DNA of 64,000 nucleotides from Stenotrophomonas sp. SAU14A_NAIMI4_5 (GCF_003086795.1 NZ_CP026003.1:1818777-1882776); one strand, 5' to 3'; counted from the first letter of the stretch, positions 46,071 through 55,040 are shown. Program-made: numbers and translations. The notes: generated from the sequence alone by a model not told the origin.

Positions 46071-46290
46071 GGTTTCTTCAAGTTCTGCAAGGTACTAGGC
46101 CAAGTGCGTGTTGCCACGTGCCGGGCCTGCCCAACGGTTGCAATGCTACGGCAAAACAGCTGAACAGTCACCTTGGCAATCCGCAACAAGTTGTAGAGCC
46201 GTTGTCATAGCGGATTGCTAACTTCATTGGCACGATTTTGCGACACACTGGCGGCCAACATCCGAGCCAGGAACGACACGGAGACCCCGG

Positions 46291-46863
46291 GTGACTGACA
46301 CCATCCAACAACGCAGCCTGCGACAGCTGATCGGGCCGGTGGGCGCCGACTACCGCCGACGCGCGTTGCCGCCCGGCTGGGTCTGGGCGGTGCTGGCCGC
46401 GATCGTCACGGCGGCCTGCCTGACCGCGCTGCCGGCGACGGCGGCGGTGTTCCTGGTGGCCAGCGCGGTGGTGGTGTACTGGCCGCGACGCGACCAGGCC
46501 CTCGTGCCGGGCTGGCGCATGCTGGCCCTGGCCGTGCTGGCCGTGATGGTCTGGGGCCCGGACGTGATCGCGCTGTGGTTCGAGCACGGGGCGGCGGTTG
46601 CCCTGCTGACCCTGGCCTCGTTGAGCATCTTCACCCACGTCCGCCGCAGCTGGGCGCTGTCGCAGCAGCTGCAGCACCAGGCCGATGCGCTGGATGACCA
46701 GGAGCTGCTGGCCCTGTTGCCTCACGATGCGGCCCAGCTGGCAAAGCAGTGGCGGGCCGGCGATGACCGGCATGCGCCGGAGCTGGCGGTGGTGATGCAC
46801 TTGGCGGTGATGCATGCGGCGCTGGCGCCGCGGATGCGCGGGCAGGGCATGCTGGCGGGCTGA
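46291..46863 (+). CDS. hypothetical membrane protein between ssrA and smpB
   Basis: 190 residues from GTG 46291, with GGAGACCCC upstream. Three hydrophobic segments at about residues 30-60 (VWAVLAAIVTAACLTALPATAAVFLVASAVVVYW in outline), 75-92 (MLALAVLAVMVWGPDVIAL) and 98-110. The C-terminal half is soluble and helical, rich in Gln/His/Ala (SQQLQHQADALDDQELLALL). No family recognised. The 220 bases between it and ssrA, which would hold the tmRNA promoter, show no clear consensus boxes. Confidence 0.75.
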   Translation: MTDTIQQRSLRQLIGPVGADYRRRALPPGWVWAVLAAIVTAACLTALPATAAVFLVASAVVVYWPRRDQALVPGWRMLALAVLAVMVWGPDVIALWFEHGAAVALLTLASLSIFTHVRRSWALSQQLQHQADALDDQELLALLPHDAAQLAKQWRAGDDRHAPELAVVMHLAVMHAALAPRMRGQGMLAG

Positions 46864-46877
46864 TCGCCCGCCTATCT

Positions 46878-46938
46878 GTAGAGCCGAGCCAATGCTCGGC
46901 TGTCCCAAAAAACCAAGTCGAGCATGGCTCGACTCTAC
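46878..46938. repeat. inverted SMAG dimer at convergent gene ends
   Basis: Forward GTAG + agccgagccaatgctcggct (46878-46900) and reverse agtcgagcatggctcgactctac (46916-46938), between the membrane protein gene and smpB. Confidence 0.9.
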
Positions 46939-46947
46939 ATACGGCTG

Positions 46948-47451
46948 TTACGCGTCGCGGTTTCCGCGACGCATCACGCGCTGCTTCTCGATCGCCCAGT
47001 CACGGTCCTTGGCGGCATCGCGCTTGTCGTGCGTCTGCTTGCCCTTGGCCAGCGCCACTTCCAGCTTGATCTTGTTCTTGCTCCAGTACATGGCCGTGGG
47101 CACGATCGTGTAGCCATCGCGCTCGACCTTGCCGACCAGCTTGTCGATCTCGTTCCGGTGCAGCAGCAGCTTGCGCTCGCGCCGGTCGTTGGCCACCACG
47201 TGGGTGGAGGCCTGGATCAACGGGGTGATCTGCGCGCCGATCAGGAAGATCTCGCCCTGCTTCACGTAGGCGTAGGCGTCGATGATGTTGCCGCGCCCGG
47301 CGCGGATCGACTTCACCTCCCAGCCCTGCAGGGCCAGGCCTGCCTCGAAGCGTTCCTCGATGTGGTACTCGTGGCGGGCACGCTTGTTCAACGCGATGGT
47401 TTTGTTGGCCGTCGCGTTCTTTGCTTTATCCTTGCCGCTGTTCTTGCTCAT
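46948..47451 (-). CDS. smpB: SsrA-binding protein SmpB
   Basis: 167 residues from ATG 47451 (MSKNSGKDK). Conserved SmpB blocks: [37 protein letters not shown] core, [44 protein letters not shown], and the basic tail [17 protein letters not shown] that enters the empty mRNA channel. It delivers tmRNA to stalled ribosomes. It is divergent from ratA (57 bases). Confidence 0.97.
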   Translation of the reverse strand: MSKNSGKDKAKNATANKTIALNKRARHEYHIEERFEAGLALQGWEVKSIRAGRGNIIDAYAYVKQGEIFLIGAQITPLIQASTHVVANDRRERKLLLHRNEIDKLVGKVERDGYTIVPTAMYWSKNKIKLEVALAKGKQTHDKRDAAKDRDWAIEKQRVMRRGNRDA

Positions 47452-47508
47452 TTCCGTATTGTCTCCGATTCGGGCCCGCCCGGTCGATTGCCGAAACGCG
47501 CCGTCTTT

Positions 47509-47934
47509 ATGCCTACTATCCGCCGCAGCGCCCTGGTCGAACACTCGGCCGCGCGCATGTTCGACCTGGTCAACGACGTCCAGGCCTATCCGCGCCGCTT
47601 CCGCTGGTGCTCGGACGCCCGCGTCCTGGAACAGGGCGAGGACCGCCTGGTCGCCCGCCTGGATCTGGGCCTGGGTTCGTTCAGCACCTGGTTCCAGACT
47701 GAAAACACCCTGCAGCGTCCGCACAGCATCGATATGCAGCTGCGCGACGGCCCGTTCAAGCAGCTGCACGGTCGCTGGGAATTCCATGCCCTGGCCGAGG
47801 ATGCCTGCAAGGTCACCCTGACCCTGGAGTTCGAGCCGAAATCCCGCCTGCTCGCGCCGGCGCTGGCAATCGGTTTCCAGGGCCTGGCCGACCGCATGGT
47901 CAACGACTTCGTCCGCGTTGCCGACGAGGGCTGA
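47509..47934 (+). CDS. ratA: RatA/Coq10-type START-fold protein
   Basis: 141 residues from ATG 47509. A polyketide-cyclase/START fold with [32 protein letters not shown] N-terminus, [11 protein letters not shown], and the C-terminal helix [18 protein letters not shown]. coli RatA was reported to block 70S association and named a toxin, whereas its mitochondrial relative Coq10 binds ubiquinone; a lipid/quinone-binding role is at least as likely. It is adjacent to rnfH (3-base gap), as in most gammaproteobacteria. Confidence 0.9.
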   Translation: MPTIRRSALVEHSAARMFDLVNDVQAYPRRFRWCSDARVLEQGEDRLVARLDLGLGSFSTWFQTENTLQRPHSIDMQLRDGPFKQLHGRWEFHALAEDACKVTLTLEFEPKSRLLAPALAIGFQGLADRMVNDFVRVADEG

Positions 47935-47937
47935 GCG

Positions 47938-48195
47938 ATGATCGAGGTCGAGGTGGTGCTGGCGTGGCCGCAGCAGGTGCTGTCACGCCGGCTGCAGTTG
48001 CCGGAAGGCGCGACCGTGGCCGAGGCCATTGCCGCCGCCGCCCTGGAGGGTAGTGGCGACTGTCCGGCCGCCGCCGTGCATGGCGTGCTGGCACGCCCGC
48101 AGCAGGCGCTGCTGGATGGCGATCGGGTGGAGCTGCTGCGGCCTCTGCAGGCCGATCCCAAGGAAAACCGCCGGCGTCGCGCGCGCGGCGATTGA
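47938..48195 (+). CDS. rnfH: RnfH family ubiquitin-fold protein
   Basis: 85 residues. Beta-grasp fold: [33 protein letters not shown] in outline, [28 protein letters not shown], and a basic tail. It is the partner named RatB in the ratAB pair; the toxin-antitoxin interpretation is not well supported and the function is unknown. Starts 3 bases after ratA, so translation is coupled. Confidence 0.9.
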   Translation: MIEVEVVLAWPQQVLSRRLQLPEGATVAEAIAAAALEGSGDCPAAAVHGVLARPQQALLDGDRVELLRPLQADPKENRRRRARGD

Positions 48196-48231
48196 TTCCA
48201 GGGTCCCGCCCCGAGGGGCGGGCTGAAGGGC

Positions 48232-48621
48232 TCAGCGGCTCTTCTTCTTGTCCTTGGCCAGGTTGCGGCCGAACTGGCGGACCATCTGCTGGGCCAGGGC
48301 CTTGTCGTTGGCCGGGAAGTAGTCGCCTTCCCAACGGGTGACGGCGTCGTTCTCGAAGTACACGGTGAAGTTCTTCACTTCGGTACGGCCGAGACGGTCG
48401 ATCCGCTGGCTGGCGGTGTAGTCCCAGCGCTGGGCGTGGAACGGGTCCGGCACGGACGGGGTGCCCAGCAGGGCGTTCACCTGCTGCTTGCTCTGCCCGA
48501 CCTGCAGCTTGGACACGGCATCTTCCCGGATCAGGTTGCCCTGATAGATGGGTTGCTTGTAGATGATGCCGCACCCGGTGGTGGACAGGGCGACGGCGGC
48601 GACCAACAGAAGATTGCGCAT
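48232..48621 (-). CDS. bamE: outer membrane assembly lipoprotein BamE (OmlA)
   Basis: 129 residues. The signal ends in the lipobox TTGC (Cys17). SmpA/OmlA domain: YKQPIYQGNLI, LQVGQSKQQVNALLGTPSVPDPFHAQRWDY and FENDAVTRWEGDYFP. It stabilises the BamABD complex that inserts outer-membrane proteins. It is divergent from fur; omlA next to fur is known in xanthomonads and pseudomonads. The tail KDKKKSR is basic. Confidence 0.95.
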   Translation of the reverse strand: MRNLLLVAAVALSTTGCGIIYKQPIYQGNLIREDAVSKLQVGQSKQQVNALLGTPSVPDPFHAQRWDYTASQRIDRLGRTEVKNFTVYFENDAVTRWEGDYFPANDKALAQQMVRQFGRNLAKDKKKSR

Positions 48622-48633
48622 CGGTACTGGCGG

Positions 48634-48660
48634 TTGGGGAAATCAAACCGATGATACACT
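48634..48660 (+). promoter_or_regulatory. candidate sigma-70 promoter of fur
   Basis: TTGGGG (48634-48639), 15-base spacer, TACACT (48655-48660), about 65 bases upstream of the fur ATG in the bamE-fur divergent gap. The short spacer makes it weak. Confidence 0.35.
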
Positions 48661-48724
48661 CCCGGCGTGCCACCGCGACCCAATCCGAGGCAGCTGGCGC
48701 TAAATCGCCAATGAACGGAGACCT

Positions 48725-49132
48725 ATGGAAACCCACGACCTGCGTAAAGTCGGCCTGAAGGTGACCCATCCGCGGATGCGGATCCTGGCGCTGCTCGAGC
48801 AGCGCAATGCCCAGCACCACATGACCGCCGAAGACATCTACCGCCAGCTCCTGGAGCACGGCGATGAAATCGGCCTGGCCACGGTGTACCGGGTGCTGAC
48901 CCAGTTCGAGGCCGCCGGCCTGGTGCTGAAGCACAACTTCGAAGGCGGCCAGGCCGTCTACGAGCTGGACCGCGGCGGCCACCACGACCACATGGTCGAT
49001 GTGGACAGCGGCAAGATCATCGAGTTCGAAAGCCACGAGATCGAGGAGCTGCAGCGCAAGATCGCCGCAGACCACGGCTACGAGCTGGAAGAGCACTCGC
49101 TGGTGCTGTACGTGCGCAAGAAGCGCAAGTAA
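48725..49132 (+). CDS. fur: ferric uptake regulator
   Basis: 135 residues. The winged-helix domain contains DLRKVGLKVTHPRMRIL, HMTAEDIYRQLLEHG and IGLATVYRVLTQFEAAGLV. The dimer/metal domain contains HHDHMVDVDSGKIIEF and IAADHGYELEEHSLVLYV. It represses iron-acquisition genes with Fe(II). Odd: E. coli Fur has a CxxC structural-zinc pair where this protein has VDVDS, and there is no cysteine anywhere in the sequence. The sensing-site His and Glu residues are intact. Divergent from bamE, with its own terminator. Confidence 0.97.
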   Translation: METHDLRKVGLKVTHPRMRILALLEQRNAQHHMTAEDIYRQLLEHGDEIGLATVYRVLTQFEAAGLVLKHNFEGGQAVYELDRGGHHDHMVDVDSGKIIEFESHEIEELQRKIAADHGYELEEHSLVLYVRKKRK

Positions 49133-49162
49133 GGCGTTGCAGCCAGCTGCGGATGTACGAAG

Positions 49163-49186
49163 ACCCCGGGCGTGCCCGGGGTTTTT
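49163..49186 (+). terminator. intrinsic terminator of fur
   Basis: ACCCCGGGC-GT-GCCCGGGGT followed by TTTT. Confidence 0.9.
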
Positions 49187-49192
49187 CGTTGT

Positions 49193-50443
49193 TTACAGTA
49201 GATCCACGCCATGCGTGGATGGCTCTGTCAGCGCCTCCAGGTCCACCGCCTCGGCCATGGCCCGGTTGCCGGCATCGCCGGGGTGCAGGTGGTCACCGGA
49301 ATCAAAGGCAGCGGCCATCCGCGACGGTTCCGCCGGGTCGCGCAGGGCCGCATCCAGGTCGACCACCGCATCGAAGGGACTGTCCGTGCGCAGCCAGCCG
49401 TTCAGCTGGCGGCGCAGCGCATCCTTGTCTGCGTCGTAGTAGTCCTCCAGTGGCGTGCCGGGCAGGGCGCCGGCGAACGGCGGCAGGGTGGCGCCGAGGA
49501 TGCGCAGGCCGTGGCGGCGGGCCTGCTGGGCCAATGCCCGATAGCCAGCCTGCAGCTGGCCCAGCGTTGGGCGGGGCTCGTGGCGGGCGAAGGCCGTGCC
49601 CGGCCAGCTGATGTCGTTGATGCCGATCAGTACGATCACGCTGGCCACGCCGGGCTGGTCGATCACGTCGCGTTGGAAGCGGGCGAGGGCGGCTGCGCCC
49701 ATGCCATCGCGCAGCAGGCGGCCGCCGGAAATGCCGGCATTGACCACGGCCACGCCACGCGGGGCCAGACGGGCGGCCAGATGGTCGGTCCAGCGCTGGT
49801 CCTGGTCCAGGGTGGCGGTGGCGCCATCGGTGATCGAATCGCCGATGACCACGACGCTGCGCGCGCTGGCCGGTGCTTCGACGTCGATCCCTGCCAGCAA
49901 CGCGCGCGCCGTGGTGGGGCGTGCATTGTGCAGCGTGCTCGCCGGGCTCTGGTCGCCCGGCGCGATCCAGCTGGTCTGGCGGCCTTCCCAGTGGAAGGTC
50001 TGCAGCGGGGTCGGCCCGGCCAGGTAGGTACTGACCCGCACCTGCTGCAGGTTGCGGGTCGGCAGTGCGAGCGGATCGCTCAGGCGCTGCTGGCCCGGCG
50101 CGATGAGCACGCCCGGCTGGCCATCGAAACGCAGGGCCAGCGCCGCCGAACCGGCCTCCACCGCCACGCTGGCCGCATCGATCTGCAGCGGCTGCGTGCC
50201 GTGGGCGTTGCTCAGCCGCACCCGCAGGCGCGGCCCGCCGAGGCTGAGGCGGGCGGTCTGGCGGAAGGTCTGGTTGTACAGCTGGGCGGGCAACAGTGTC
50301 GGGAACAGGAAGTCCGGCCCCCATACCGGTTGCGGGCTGGCCTGCCAGCTGGCGACCCAGTGGTTGGGGCTGGCAGGCTCGGCATTGGCGGTGCCGGACA
50401 GGGCGATCAGGGCAGTGGCGGCAAGATGGCGGAGGCGGTTCAT
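49193..50443 (-). CDS. exported SGNH/GDSL esterase
   Basis: 416 residues. Signal peptide LAATALIALSGTANA. SGNH blocks: block I VVIGDSITDGA (nucleophile Ser), block II region NAGISGGRL, block III VIVLIGINDI (Asn), block V SGDHLHPGDAGNRAMA (Asp-His). An N-terminal beta domain of about 180 residues precedes the catalytic part. Substrate unknown; rhamnogalacturonan acetylesterase-like carbohydrate esterases are a possibility. The last eight residues (STHGVDLL) are encoded by an inverted SMAG repeat (49198-49220), with the stop just beyond. Divergent from a LysR gene. Confidence 0.9.
   Translation of the reverse strand: MNRLRHLAATALIALSGTANAEPASPNHWVASWQASPQPVWGPDFLFPTLLPAQLYNQTFRQTARLSLGGPRLRVRLSNAHGTQPLQIDAASVAVEAGSAALALRFDGQPGVLIAPGQQRLSDPLALPTRNLQQVRVSTYLAGPTPLQTFHWEGRQTSWIAPGDQSPASTLHNARPTTARALLAGIDVEAPASARSVVVIGDSITDGATATLDQDQRWTDHLAARLAPRGVAVVNAGISGGRLLRDGMGAAALARFQRDVIDQPGVASVIVLIGINDISWPGTAFARHEPRPTLGQLQAGYRALAQQARRHGLRILGATLPPFAGALPGTPLEDYYDADKDALRRQLNGWLRTDSPFDAVVDLDAALRDPAEPSRMAAAFDSGDHLHPGDAGNRAMAEAVDLEALTEPSTHGVDLL
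49198..49220. repeat. SMAG palindrome translated as the C-terminus of the SGNH esterase
   Basis: GTAG + atccacgccatgcgtggat. The minus-strand esterase frame reads through it. Confidence 0.92.
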
Positions 50444-50487
50444 CGGGCAATCCCGGCAGATGGGAGCGCCATGGTGATTCCAGGCCC

Positions 50488-50528
50488 ATCTGTGAACTAG
50501 ACTGCGGATGGATAATCATCTGTGAACT
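50488..50528. promoter_or_regulatory. direct repeat in the esterase/LysR intergenic region
   Basis: ATCTGTGAACTAGA and ATCTGTGAACTGGA occur 31 bases apart, about three helical turns, just upstream of the LysR start. Candidate autoregulatory binding sites. Confidence 0.45.
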
Positions 50529-50540
50529 GGATTCACTGAC

Positions 50541-51458
50541 ATGGCACGACCCGACATCAACCGATCCGGCGAACTGGAAGTGTTCGTGCGGGTGATCGAG
50601 ACCGGCGGTTTCTCCGCTGCCGCGCGCTCGCTGGACATGACGCCCTCGGCGGTGAGCAAGCTGGTGGCGCGGCTGGAGCAGCGGCTGGGTACGCGTCTGC
50701 TGCAGCGTTCCACCCGACAGCTGCAGCTGACCCCGGAGGGCTGCGCGTTCTACGAGCGCGGCCTGCGCGTGCTGGCCGACCTGGAGGAGGCCGAGCGCTG
50801 CGCCAGCGCCCACGCCGAGCCGCGCGGGCGCCTGCGGGTCAATTCCAACGTGCCCTTCGGCCAGCACTTCCTGCTGCCGCTGCTGCCCGTGTTCCTGCAG
50901 CAGAACCCGCAGGTGGGCGTGGACCTGACCCTGAACGACGAGGTGATCGACCTGCTGGAGCAGCGCACCGACGTGGCCGTGCGCGCCGGGCCGCTAAAGA
51001 GCTCCAGCCTGGTGGCGCGGCGGCTGGGCTCGACCCGGATGATGATCGTGGCGGCCCCTGCCTATGCGCAGCGCCATGGCCTGCCGCACACGGCCGAGGC
51101 GCTGCAGGCGCACAACCGTCTGGATATCGGCCACGCGCGGGCGATGCAGGGCTGGCCGGTGCTGCAGGACGGGCGCGAGCGGATGGTGCTGCCCAGCGGC
51201 AATGCCCGCGCCAGCAATGGCGATGCGCTGCGCCAGCTGGTGCTGGGTGGGCTGGGCATGGCACGGCTGGCGGCGTTCCAGGTGCAGGCTGACATTGCGG
51301 CGGGGCGTTTGCTGCCGGTGCTGGAGGAGGCCAACCCGGGTGACCTGGAAGAGGTGCACGCGGTGTTCCTGGGGCAGGGGGGATACCTGCCGCTGCGGGT
51401 GCGCGCGTTCCTCGACTTCCTGGTGGAGCACGTGGATCTGGCGCGCCCGCTGGGGTGA
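50541..51458 (+). CDS. LysR family transcriptional regulator
   Basis: 305 residues. N-terminal HTH: INRSGELEVFVRVIETGGFSAAARSLDMTPSAVSKLV in outline (recognition helix TPSAVSKLVARLE), then LGTRLLQRSTRQLQLT. Substrate domain of the DsdC/CrgA-like group (PRGRLRVNSNVPFGQHFLLPLL). It is divergent from the SGNH esterase gene across 97 bases that contain ATCTGTGAAC repeated twice (50488-50497 and 50519-50528), a possible binding site. It probably regulates that esterase. Confidence 0.92.
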   Translation: MARPDINRSGELEVFVRVIETGGFSAAARSLDMTPSAVSKLVARLEQRLGTRLLQRSTRQLQLTPEGCAFYERGLRVLADLEEAERCASAHAEPRGRLRVNSNVPFGQHFLLPLLPVFLQQNPQVGVDLTLNDEVIDLLEQRTDVAVRAGPLKSSSLVARRLGSTRMMIVAAPAYAQRHGLPHTAEALQAHNRLDIGHARAMQGWPVLQDGRERMVLPSGNARASNGDALRQLVLGGLGMARLAAFQVQADIAAGRLLPVLEEANPGDLEEVHAVFLGQGGYLPLRVRAFLDFLVEHVDLARPLG

Positions 51459-51463
51459 CGCCC

Positions 51464-51508
51464 GGCCGCTGGCCGGCAGGACAGTTGCCGGCCAGCGGCC
51501 GGCACTAC
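51464..51508. repeat. SMAG-type inverted dimer after the LysR gene
   Basis: CCGGCCGCTGGCCGGCA and its inverse ending GGCACTAC. The left copy has lost its GTAG. Confidence 0.85.
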
Positions 51509-51541
51509 CGGATGCCCGTCCTCGCGTGAACGGCACCATCT

Positions 51542-51564
51542 GTAGATCCACGCCATGCGTGGAT
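51542..51564. repeat. SMAG palindrome downstream of recN
   Basis: GTAG + atccacgccatgcgtggat, 8 bases beyond the recN stop codon. Confidence 0.92.
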
Positions 51565-51572
51565 GACGGCGG

Positions 51573-53249
51573 TCAGTCCAGCGAGCTCGACGCGACCAGC
51601 AGCTTGCGGGCCGCGGCGCGTGCTTCCTTGCTCACTTCCACGCCACCCAGCATGCGTGCCAGTTCTTCCTCGCGCGCCTTGGTGTCCAGCTTCTCCACCG
51701 CGCTCTGGGTCATGCCTTCCACCGGGGCCTTGCTGACCCGGTAATGGGCGTGGCCCTTGGAGGCGACCTGCGGCAGGTGGGTGACGCACAGCACCTGGCG
51801 CTTCTCGCCGAGGGCACGCAGCTTCTGCCCGACGATGTCGGCCACCGCGCCGCCGATGCCAGAGTCGACTTCGTCGAACACCATGGTCGGCACCGCATCC
51901 AGGTCCAGCGCGGCCACTTCGATGGCCAGCGAGATACGCGACAGTTCACCGCCGGAGGCGACCTTGCGCAGCGCCCGCGGCGGCTGGCCGGCATTGGCTG
52001 CCACCAGGAACTCGACGCGCTCGGCGCCCTGCGGGTCCGGCTTGCCGCTGTCCTGCGCTTCCAGCTCGATCAGGAACTGGCCGCCGCCCATGCCCAGCTC
52101 GGCGATGATGCCGGTGGTGGTAGCCGACAGCTCGGCAGCGGCCTTGCGGCGGCTGGCACTGAGCACCTCGGCCTGCACGCGCCAGGCGGCGGCAGCCTTC
52201 TCGATCTCGCCGGCCAGGCGCTGCAGGCGCTCGTCGGCACCCCGCAGCTGTTCCACTTCGGCATGCATGCGTTCGCGCTGCGCGCCCAGCTCGTCCATCG
52301 GCACGCGGTGCTTGCGGGCCAGGTCGTGCAGGCGGCCGAGGCGGCGCTCGTTTTCTTCGAACTGTTCCGGGTCGGCATCGAGGTCGTCGTGCACGCGGTC
52401 CAGCAGCGACAGGGCTTCGTGCAGCTGGATCGAGGCGTTCTCGATCAGGCCGTCCACTTCGCCCAGGCGCGGGTCGTGTTCGATCAGGCGCGACAGTTCG
52501 TGGCGTACCTGCTGCAGCAGGTCCATGGCCGAGCTGCCGTCGTCGCCGTTGAGCTGGTTGCTGGCCGCCTGGCAGGCGCTCAGCAGGGCGCTGGCGTGGG
52601 CCTGGCGGCGGTGGCTGGCACCCAGCGCGACAATCGACTCGGGTTCCAGGTCCTCGCGGTCCAGCTCGCGCAGCTGGTGCTCAAGGAAGCCGATGCGGTC
52701 GGAAACGTCGCCCTGTTGCGACAGGGCCAGCGACTCGTCGACCAGGGTCTGCCAGGCTGCAGCGGCGCGGCGCACCTGGCGGCGCTCGTCCTCGTTGCGG
52801 GCATAGGCATCGAGCAGGGCCAGCTGCGACGGGCGCGTCAGCAGGGCCTGCTGCTCGTGCTGGCCATGGATTTCCACCAGTCGCCCGGCCAGATCGGCCA
52901 GCTGCGCCAGGGTCACCGGGCGGCCGTTGATCCACGAGCGCGAGCCGCCATCGGCGCGGATCACCCGGCGCAGCTGGCACTGGTCCTCGTCGTCCAGCTC
53001 GTTGTCGGCCAGCCACTGGCGCGCGGCCTGCAGCTGGTCCAGGGCGAACTCGGCCGACAGTTCGGCACGGGCGGCGCCATGGCGGACCACGCCGCTGTCT
53101 GCGCGCAGGCCGGACAGGAAGCCGAGCGCGTCGACCATCAGCGACTTGCCGGCGCCGGTCTCGCCGGAAACGACGGTCATGCCCGGTCCGAACTCCAGCT
53201 CGGTAGCGCGGACGACGGCAAAATCCTTGATCGAAAGATGTCTGAGCAT
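51573..53249 (-). CDS. recN: DNA repair protein RecN
   Basis: 558 residues from ATG 53249 (MLRHLSIKDFAVV). SMC-like ATPase: Walker A VVSGETGAGKSLMVDAL at the N-terminus, a central coiled coil (about 160-350; e.g. EQFEENERRLGRLHDLARK), the signature VASGGELSRISLAIE, and Walker B PTMVFDEVDSGIGG near residue 470. It acts in double-strand break repair and cohesion of damaged DNA. No LexA-type operator was recognised upstream. It is divergent from hrcA (114 bases). Confidence 0.96.
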   Translation of the reverse strand: MLRHLSIKDFAVVRATELEFGPGMTVVSGETGAGKSLMVDALGFLSGLRADSGVVRHGAARAELSAEFALDQLQAARQWLADNELDDEDQCQLRRVIRADGGSRSWINGRPVTLAQLADLAGRLVEIHGQHEQQALLTRPSQLALLDAYARNEDERRQVRRAAAAWQTLVDESLALSQQGDVSDRIGFLEHQLRELDREDLEPESIVALGASHRRQAHASALLSACQAASNQLNGDDGSSAMDLLQQVRHELSRLIEHDPRLGEVDGLIENASIQLHEALSLLDRVHDDLDADPEQFEENERRLGRLHDLARKHRVPMDELGAQRERMHAEVEQLRGADERLQRLAGEIEKAAAAWRVQAEVLSASRRKAAAELSATTTGIIAELGMGGGQFLIELEAQDSGKPDPQGAERVEFLVAANAGQPPRALRKVASGGELSRISLAIEVAALDLDAVPTMVFDEVDSGIGGAVADIVGQKLRALGEKRQVLCVTHLPQVASKGHAHYRVSKAPVEGMTQSAVEKLDTKAREEELARMLGGVEVSKEARAAARKLLVASSSLD

Positions 53250-53307
53250 GGGTACAGGGGTGTCTGAGCCGCGCAACGCTAGCACGCGCGGCGGGGTGGT
53301 CCAATGA

Positions 53308-53337
53308 CTTGCCAAGGCGACGCACCGCCATTATCTA
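53308..53337 (+). promoter_or_regulatory. candidate heat-shock promoter of hrcA
   Basis: CTTGCCA (53308-53314), then 11 bases, then CGCCATTAT (53326-53334), near the sigma-32 pattern. TTGCCA with TATCTA (17-base spacer) also fits sigma-70. No CIRCE element (TTAGCACTC-N9-GAGTGCTAA) is present. Confidence 0.4.
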
Positions 53338-53363
53338 GTGTCCGTGTCTCACAGGTTGATTCC

Positions 53364-54428
53364 ATGCACGGTTCCGCTGACCAGCTTGCCCCGCGTGCGC
53401 GCCATCTGCTGCGCACGCTGATCGCGCGTTACATCCAGGACGGTGAGCCGGTGGGCTCGCAGACGCTGGCGCGCGTGGCGGGCCTGGAGGTCAGCCCGGC
53501 CACCATCCGCAACATCCTGGGCGACCTGGAGGACCTGGGCCTGCTGGCCTCGCCGCACACCTCGGCCGGGCGCATTCCGACCGCGCATGGCTACCGGGTG
53601 TTCGTCGACAGCCTGCTGCAGATGCAGCCGCCGGGCGAGGGCGAACTGGCCCGGCTGCGCCATGAGCTGGCCGGAGGCGGCAGCACCCAGGCCCTGCTCG
53701 GCAGTGCCTCGGAGCTGCTGTCGGCGATGAGCCACTTCGTCGGCGTGGTCAGCGCGCCGCGGCGCGAGCAGTTCGCCTTCCGCCAGATCGATTTCGTGGC
53801 ACTGGACGGGCGCCGGGTGCTGGCGATCCTGGTGTTTGCCGACAACGAGGTACAGAACCGGGTAATCGAGACCCGCAAGGGCTTCGAGCCGGGCCAGCTG
53901 GAACAGGTGGCCAACTACCTCAATGCGCATTTCGCCGGCCTGCCGCTGGCCGAGATCCGCACCCGCCTGCTGCTGGAGCTGCGCGACGCCCGTTCCGAGC
54001 TGGAGCAGCTGCTGGCGCACAGCATCGAGCTGGCCGAGCAGGCCCTGCAGCCGCCTGCCGACGACATGCTGGTGGCCGGGCAGACCCGGTTGATGGGGGT
54101 GCAGGACCTGTCCGACCTGGAGCGCCTGCGCGAGCTCTTTGAGCTGTTCTCCAGCAAGCGCGAGATCCTGCAGCTGCTGGAGCGGACCATCCAGGCCCCG
54201 GGCGTGCGCATCTTCATCGGCGAAGAGACCGGGATGATGCCGCTGCAGGGGGTCTCGCTGGTCACCGCGCCCTATACCGCCAACGGCCAGGTGCTGGGCG
54301 TGCTGGGGGTGATCGGGCCCAAGCGGATGGCCTACGACCGGGTGATTCCCCTGGTCCAGGCCACCGCGGACGTGCTCGGGGCGGCCTTTTCGCCCCCGGG
54401 ACGCGGTCCGGGGCCGACAGACGCTTGA
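53364..54428 (+). CDS. hrcA: heat-inducible transcription repressor HrcA
   Basis: 354 residues from ATG 53364 (MHGSADQLAPRA). The N-terminal winged helix has LIARYIQDGEPVGSQTLAR, VSPATIRNILGDLEDLGLLASPHTSAGRIPT in outline. The C-terminal GAF-like domain carries IFIGEETG and GVIGPKRMAYDRVIPLV. It normally binds CIRCE operators to repress groESL or dnaK operons; no CIRCE was found in this window, so its target here is probably elsewhere (for example groESL). First gene of hrcA-grpE-dnaK-dnaJ. Confidence 0.96.
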   Translation: MHGSADQLAPRARHLLRTLIARYIQDGEPVGSQTLARVAGLEVSPATIRNILGDLEDLGLLASPHTSAGRIPTAHGYRVFVDSLLQMQPPGEGELARLRHELAGGGSTQALLGSASELLSAMSHFVGVVSAPRREQFAFRQIDFVALDGRRVLAILVFADNEVQNRVIETRKGFEPGQLEQVANYLNAHFAGLPLAEIRTRLLLELRDARSELEQLLAHSIELAEQALQPPADDMLVAGQTRLMGVQDLSDLERLRELFELFSSKREILQLLERTIQAPGVRIFIGEETGMMPLQGVSLVTAPYTANGQVLGVLGVIGPKRMAYDRVIPLVQATADVLGAAFSPPGRGPGPTDA

Positions 54429-54491
54429 AACGCAGCATCCCGCCCACACTAGGGTGGGTGGAGGCGGAGAGTGACCGCCAGGGACCCAGAC

Positions 54492-55007
54492 ATGAACCAA
54501 GAACATCCAGATATCGAATCCCAGCAGAGCGCCGCCGATGCGGCCGCTGCCGCAGGCACCCATGACGAACTGGAGCGCCTGCGCGCCGAGGTCGAGCAGG
54601 TCAAGGCCGATGCGCTGCGTGAGCGCGCCGACCTGGAGAACCAGCGCAAGCGCGTGGCCCGTGACATCGAACAGGCCCGCAAGTTCGCCAACGAGAAGCT
54701 GCTGGGCGAGCTGCTGCCGGTGTTTGACAGCCTGGATGCCGGCCTGAAGGCCGCCGGCGACGACGCCAACCCGCTGCGCGAGGGGCTGGAAATGACCTAC
54801 AAGCAGCTGCTGAAGGTCGCCGCCGACAACGGCCTGGTCCTGCTGGACCCGACCGGCCAGGCATTCAACCCGGAACACCACCAGGCCATCAGCCAGGTGC
54901 CGGCCCCCGGCGCCGCCCCAGGCAGCGTGGTGACCGTTTTCCAGAAGGGCTACCTGCTCAACGAGCGCCTGCTGCGGCCGGCGCTGGTGGTCGTGGCCGC
55001 CGATTGA
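54492..55007 (+). CDS. grpE: nucleotide exchange factor GrpE
   Basis: 171 residues from ATG 54492 ([14 protein letters not shown]); a start 7 codons earlier is possible. An acidic N-terminus, a long coiled-coil helix ([20 protein letters not shown] to [15 protein letters not shown]) and the beta domain containing [12 protein letters not shown] and [18 protein letters not shown]. It releases ADP from DnaK and senses temperature through the helix pair. Confidence 0.96.
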   Translation: MNQEHPDIESQQSAADAAAAAGTHDELERLRAEVEQVKADALRERADLENQRKRVARDIEQARKFANEKLLGELLPVFDSLDAGLKAAGDDANPLREGLEMTYKQLLKVAADNGLVLLDPTGQAFNPEHHQAISQVPAPGAAPGSVVTVFQKGYLLNERLLRPALVVVAAD

Positions 55008-55040
55008 CGCGCCGGGCCGGCAACGGCCCATCGCCGTCAG

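Noticed and set aside
45435..46210. Several small open frames across the tmRNA gene
   Set aside because: They overlap an unambiguous ssrA gene on the minus strand and have no protein features.
47509..48195. ratA-rnfH as a toxin-antitoxin module
   Set aside because: Conserved housekeeping position and a Coq10-like fold make this unlikely; the name is historical.
53250..53363. CIRCE operator upstream of hrcA
   Set aside because: The TTAGCACTC-N9-GAGTGCTAA pattern was looked for here and before grpE and dnaK, and is absent.
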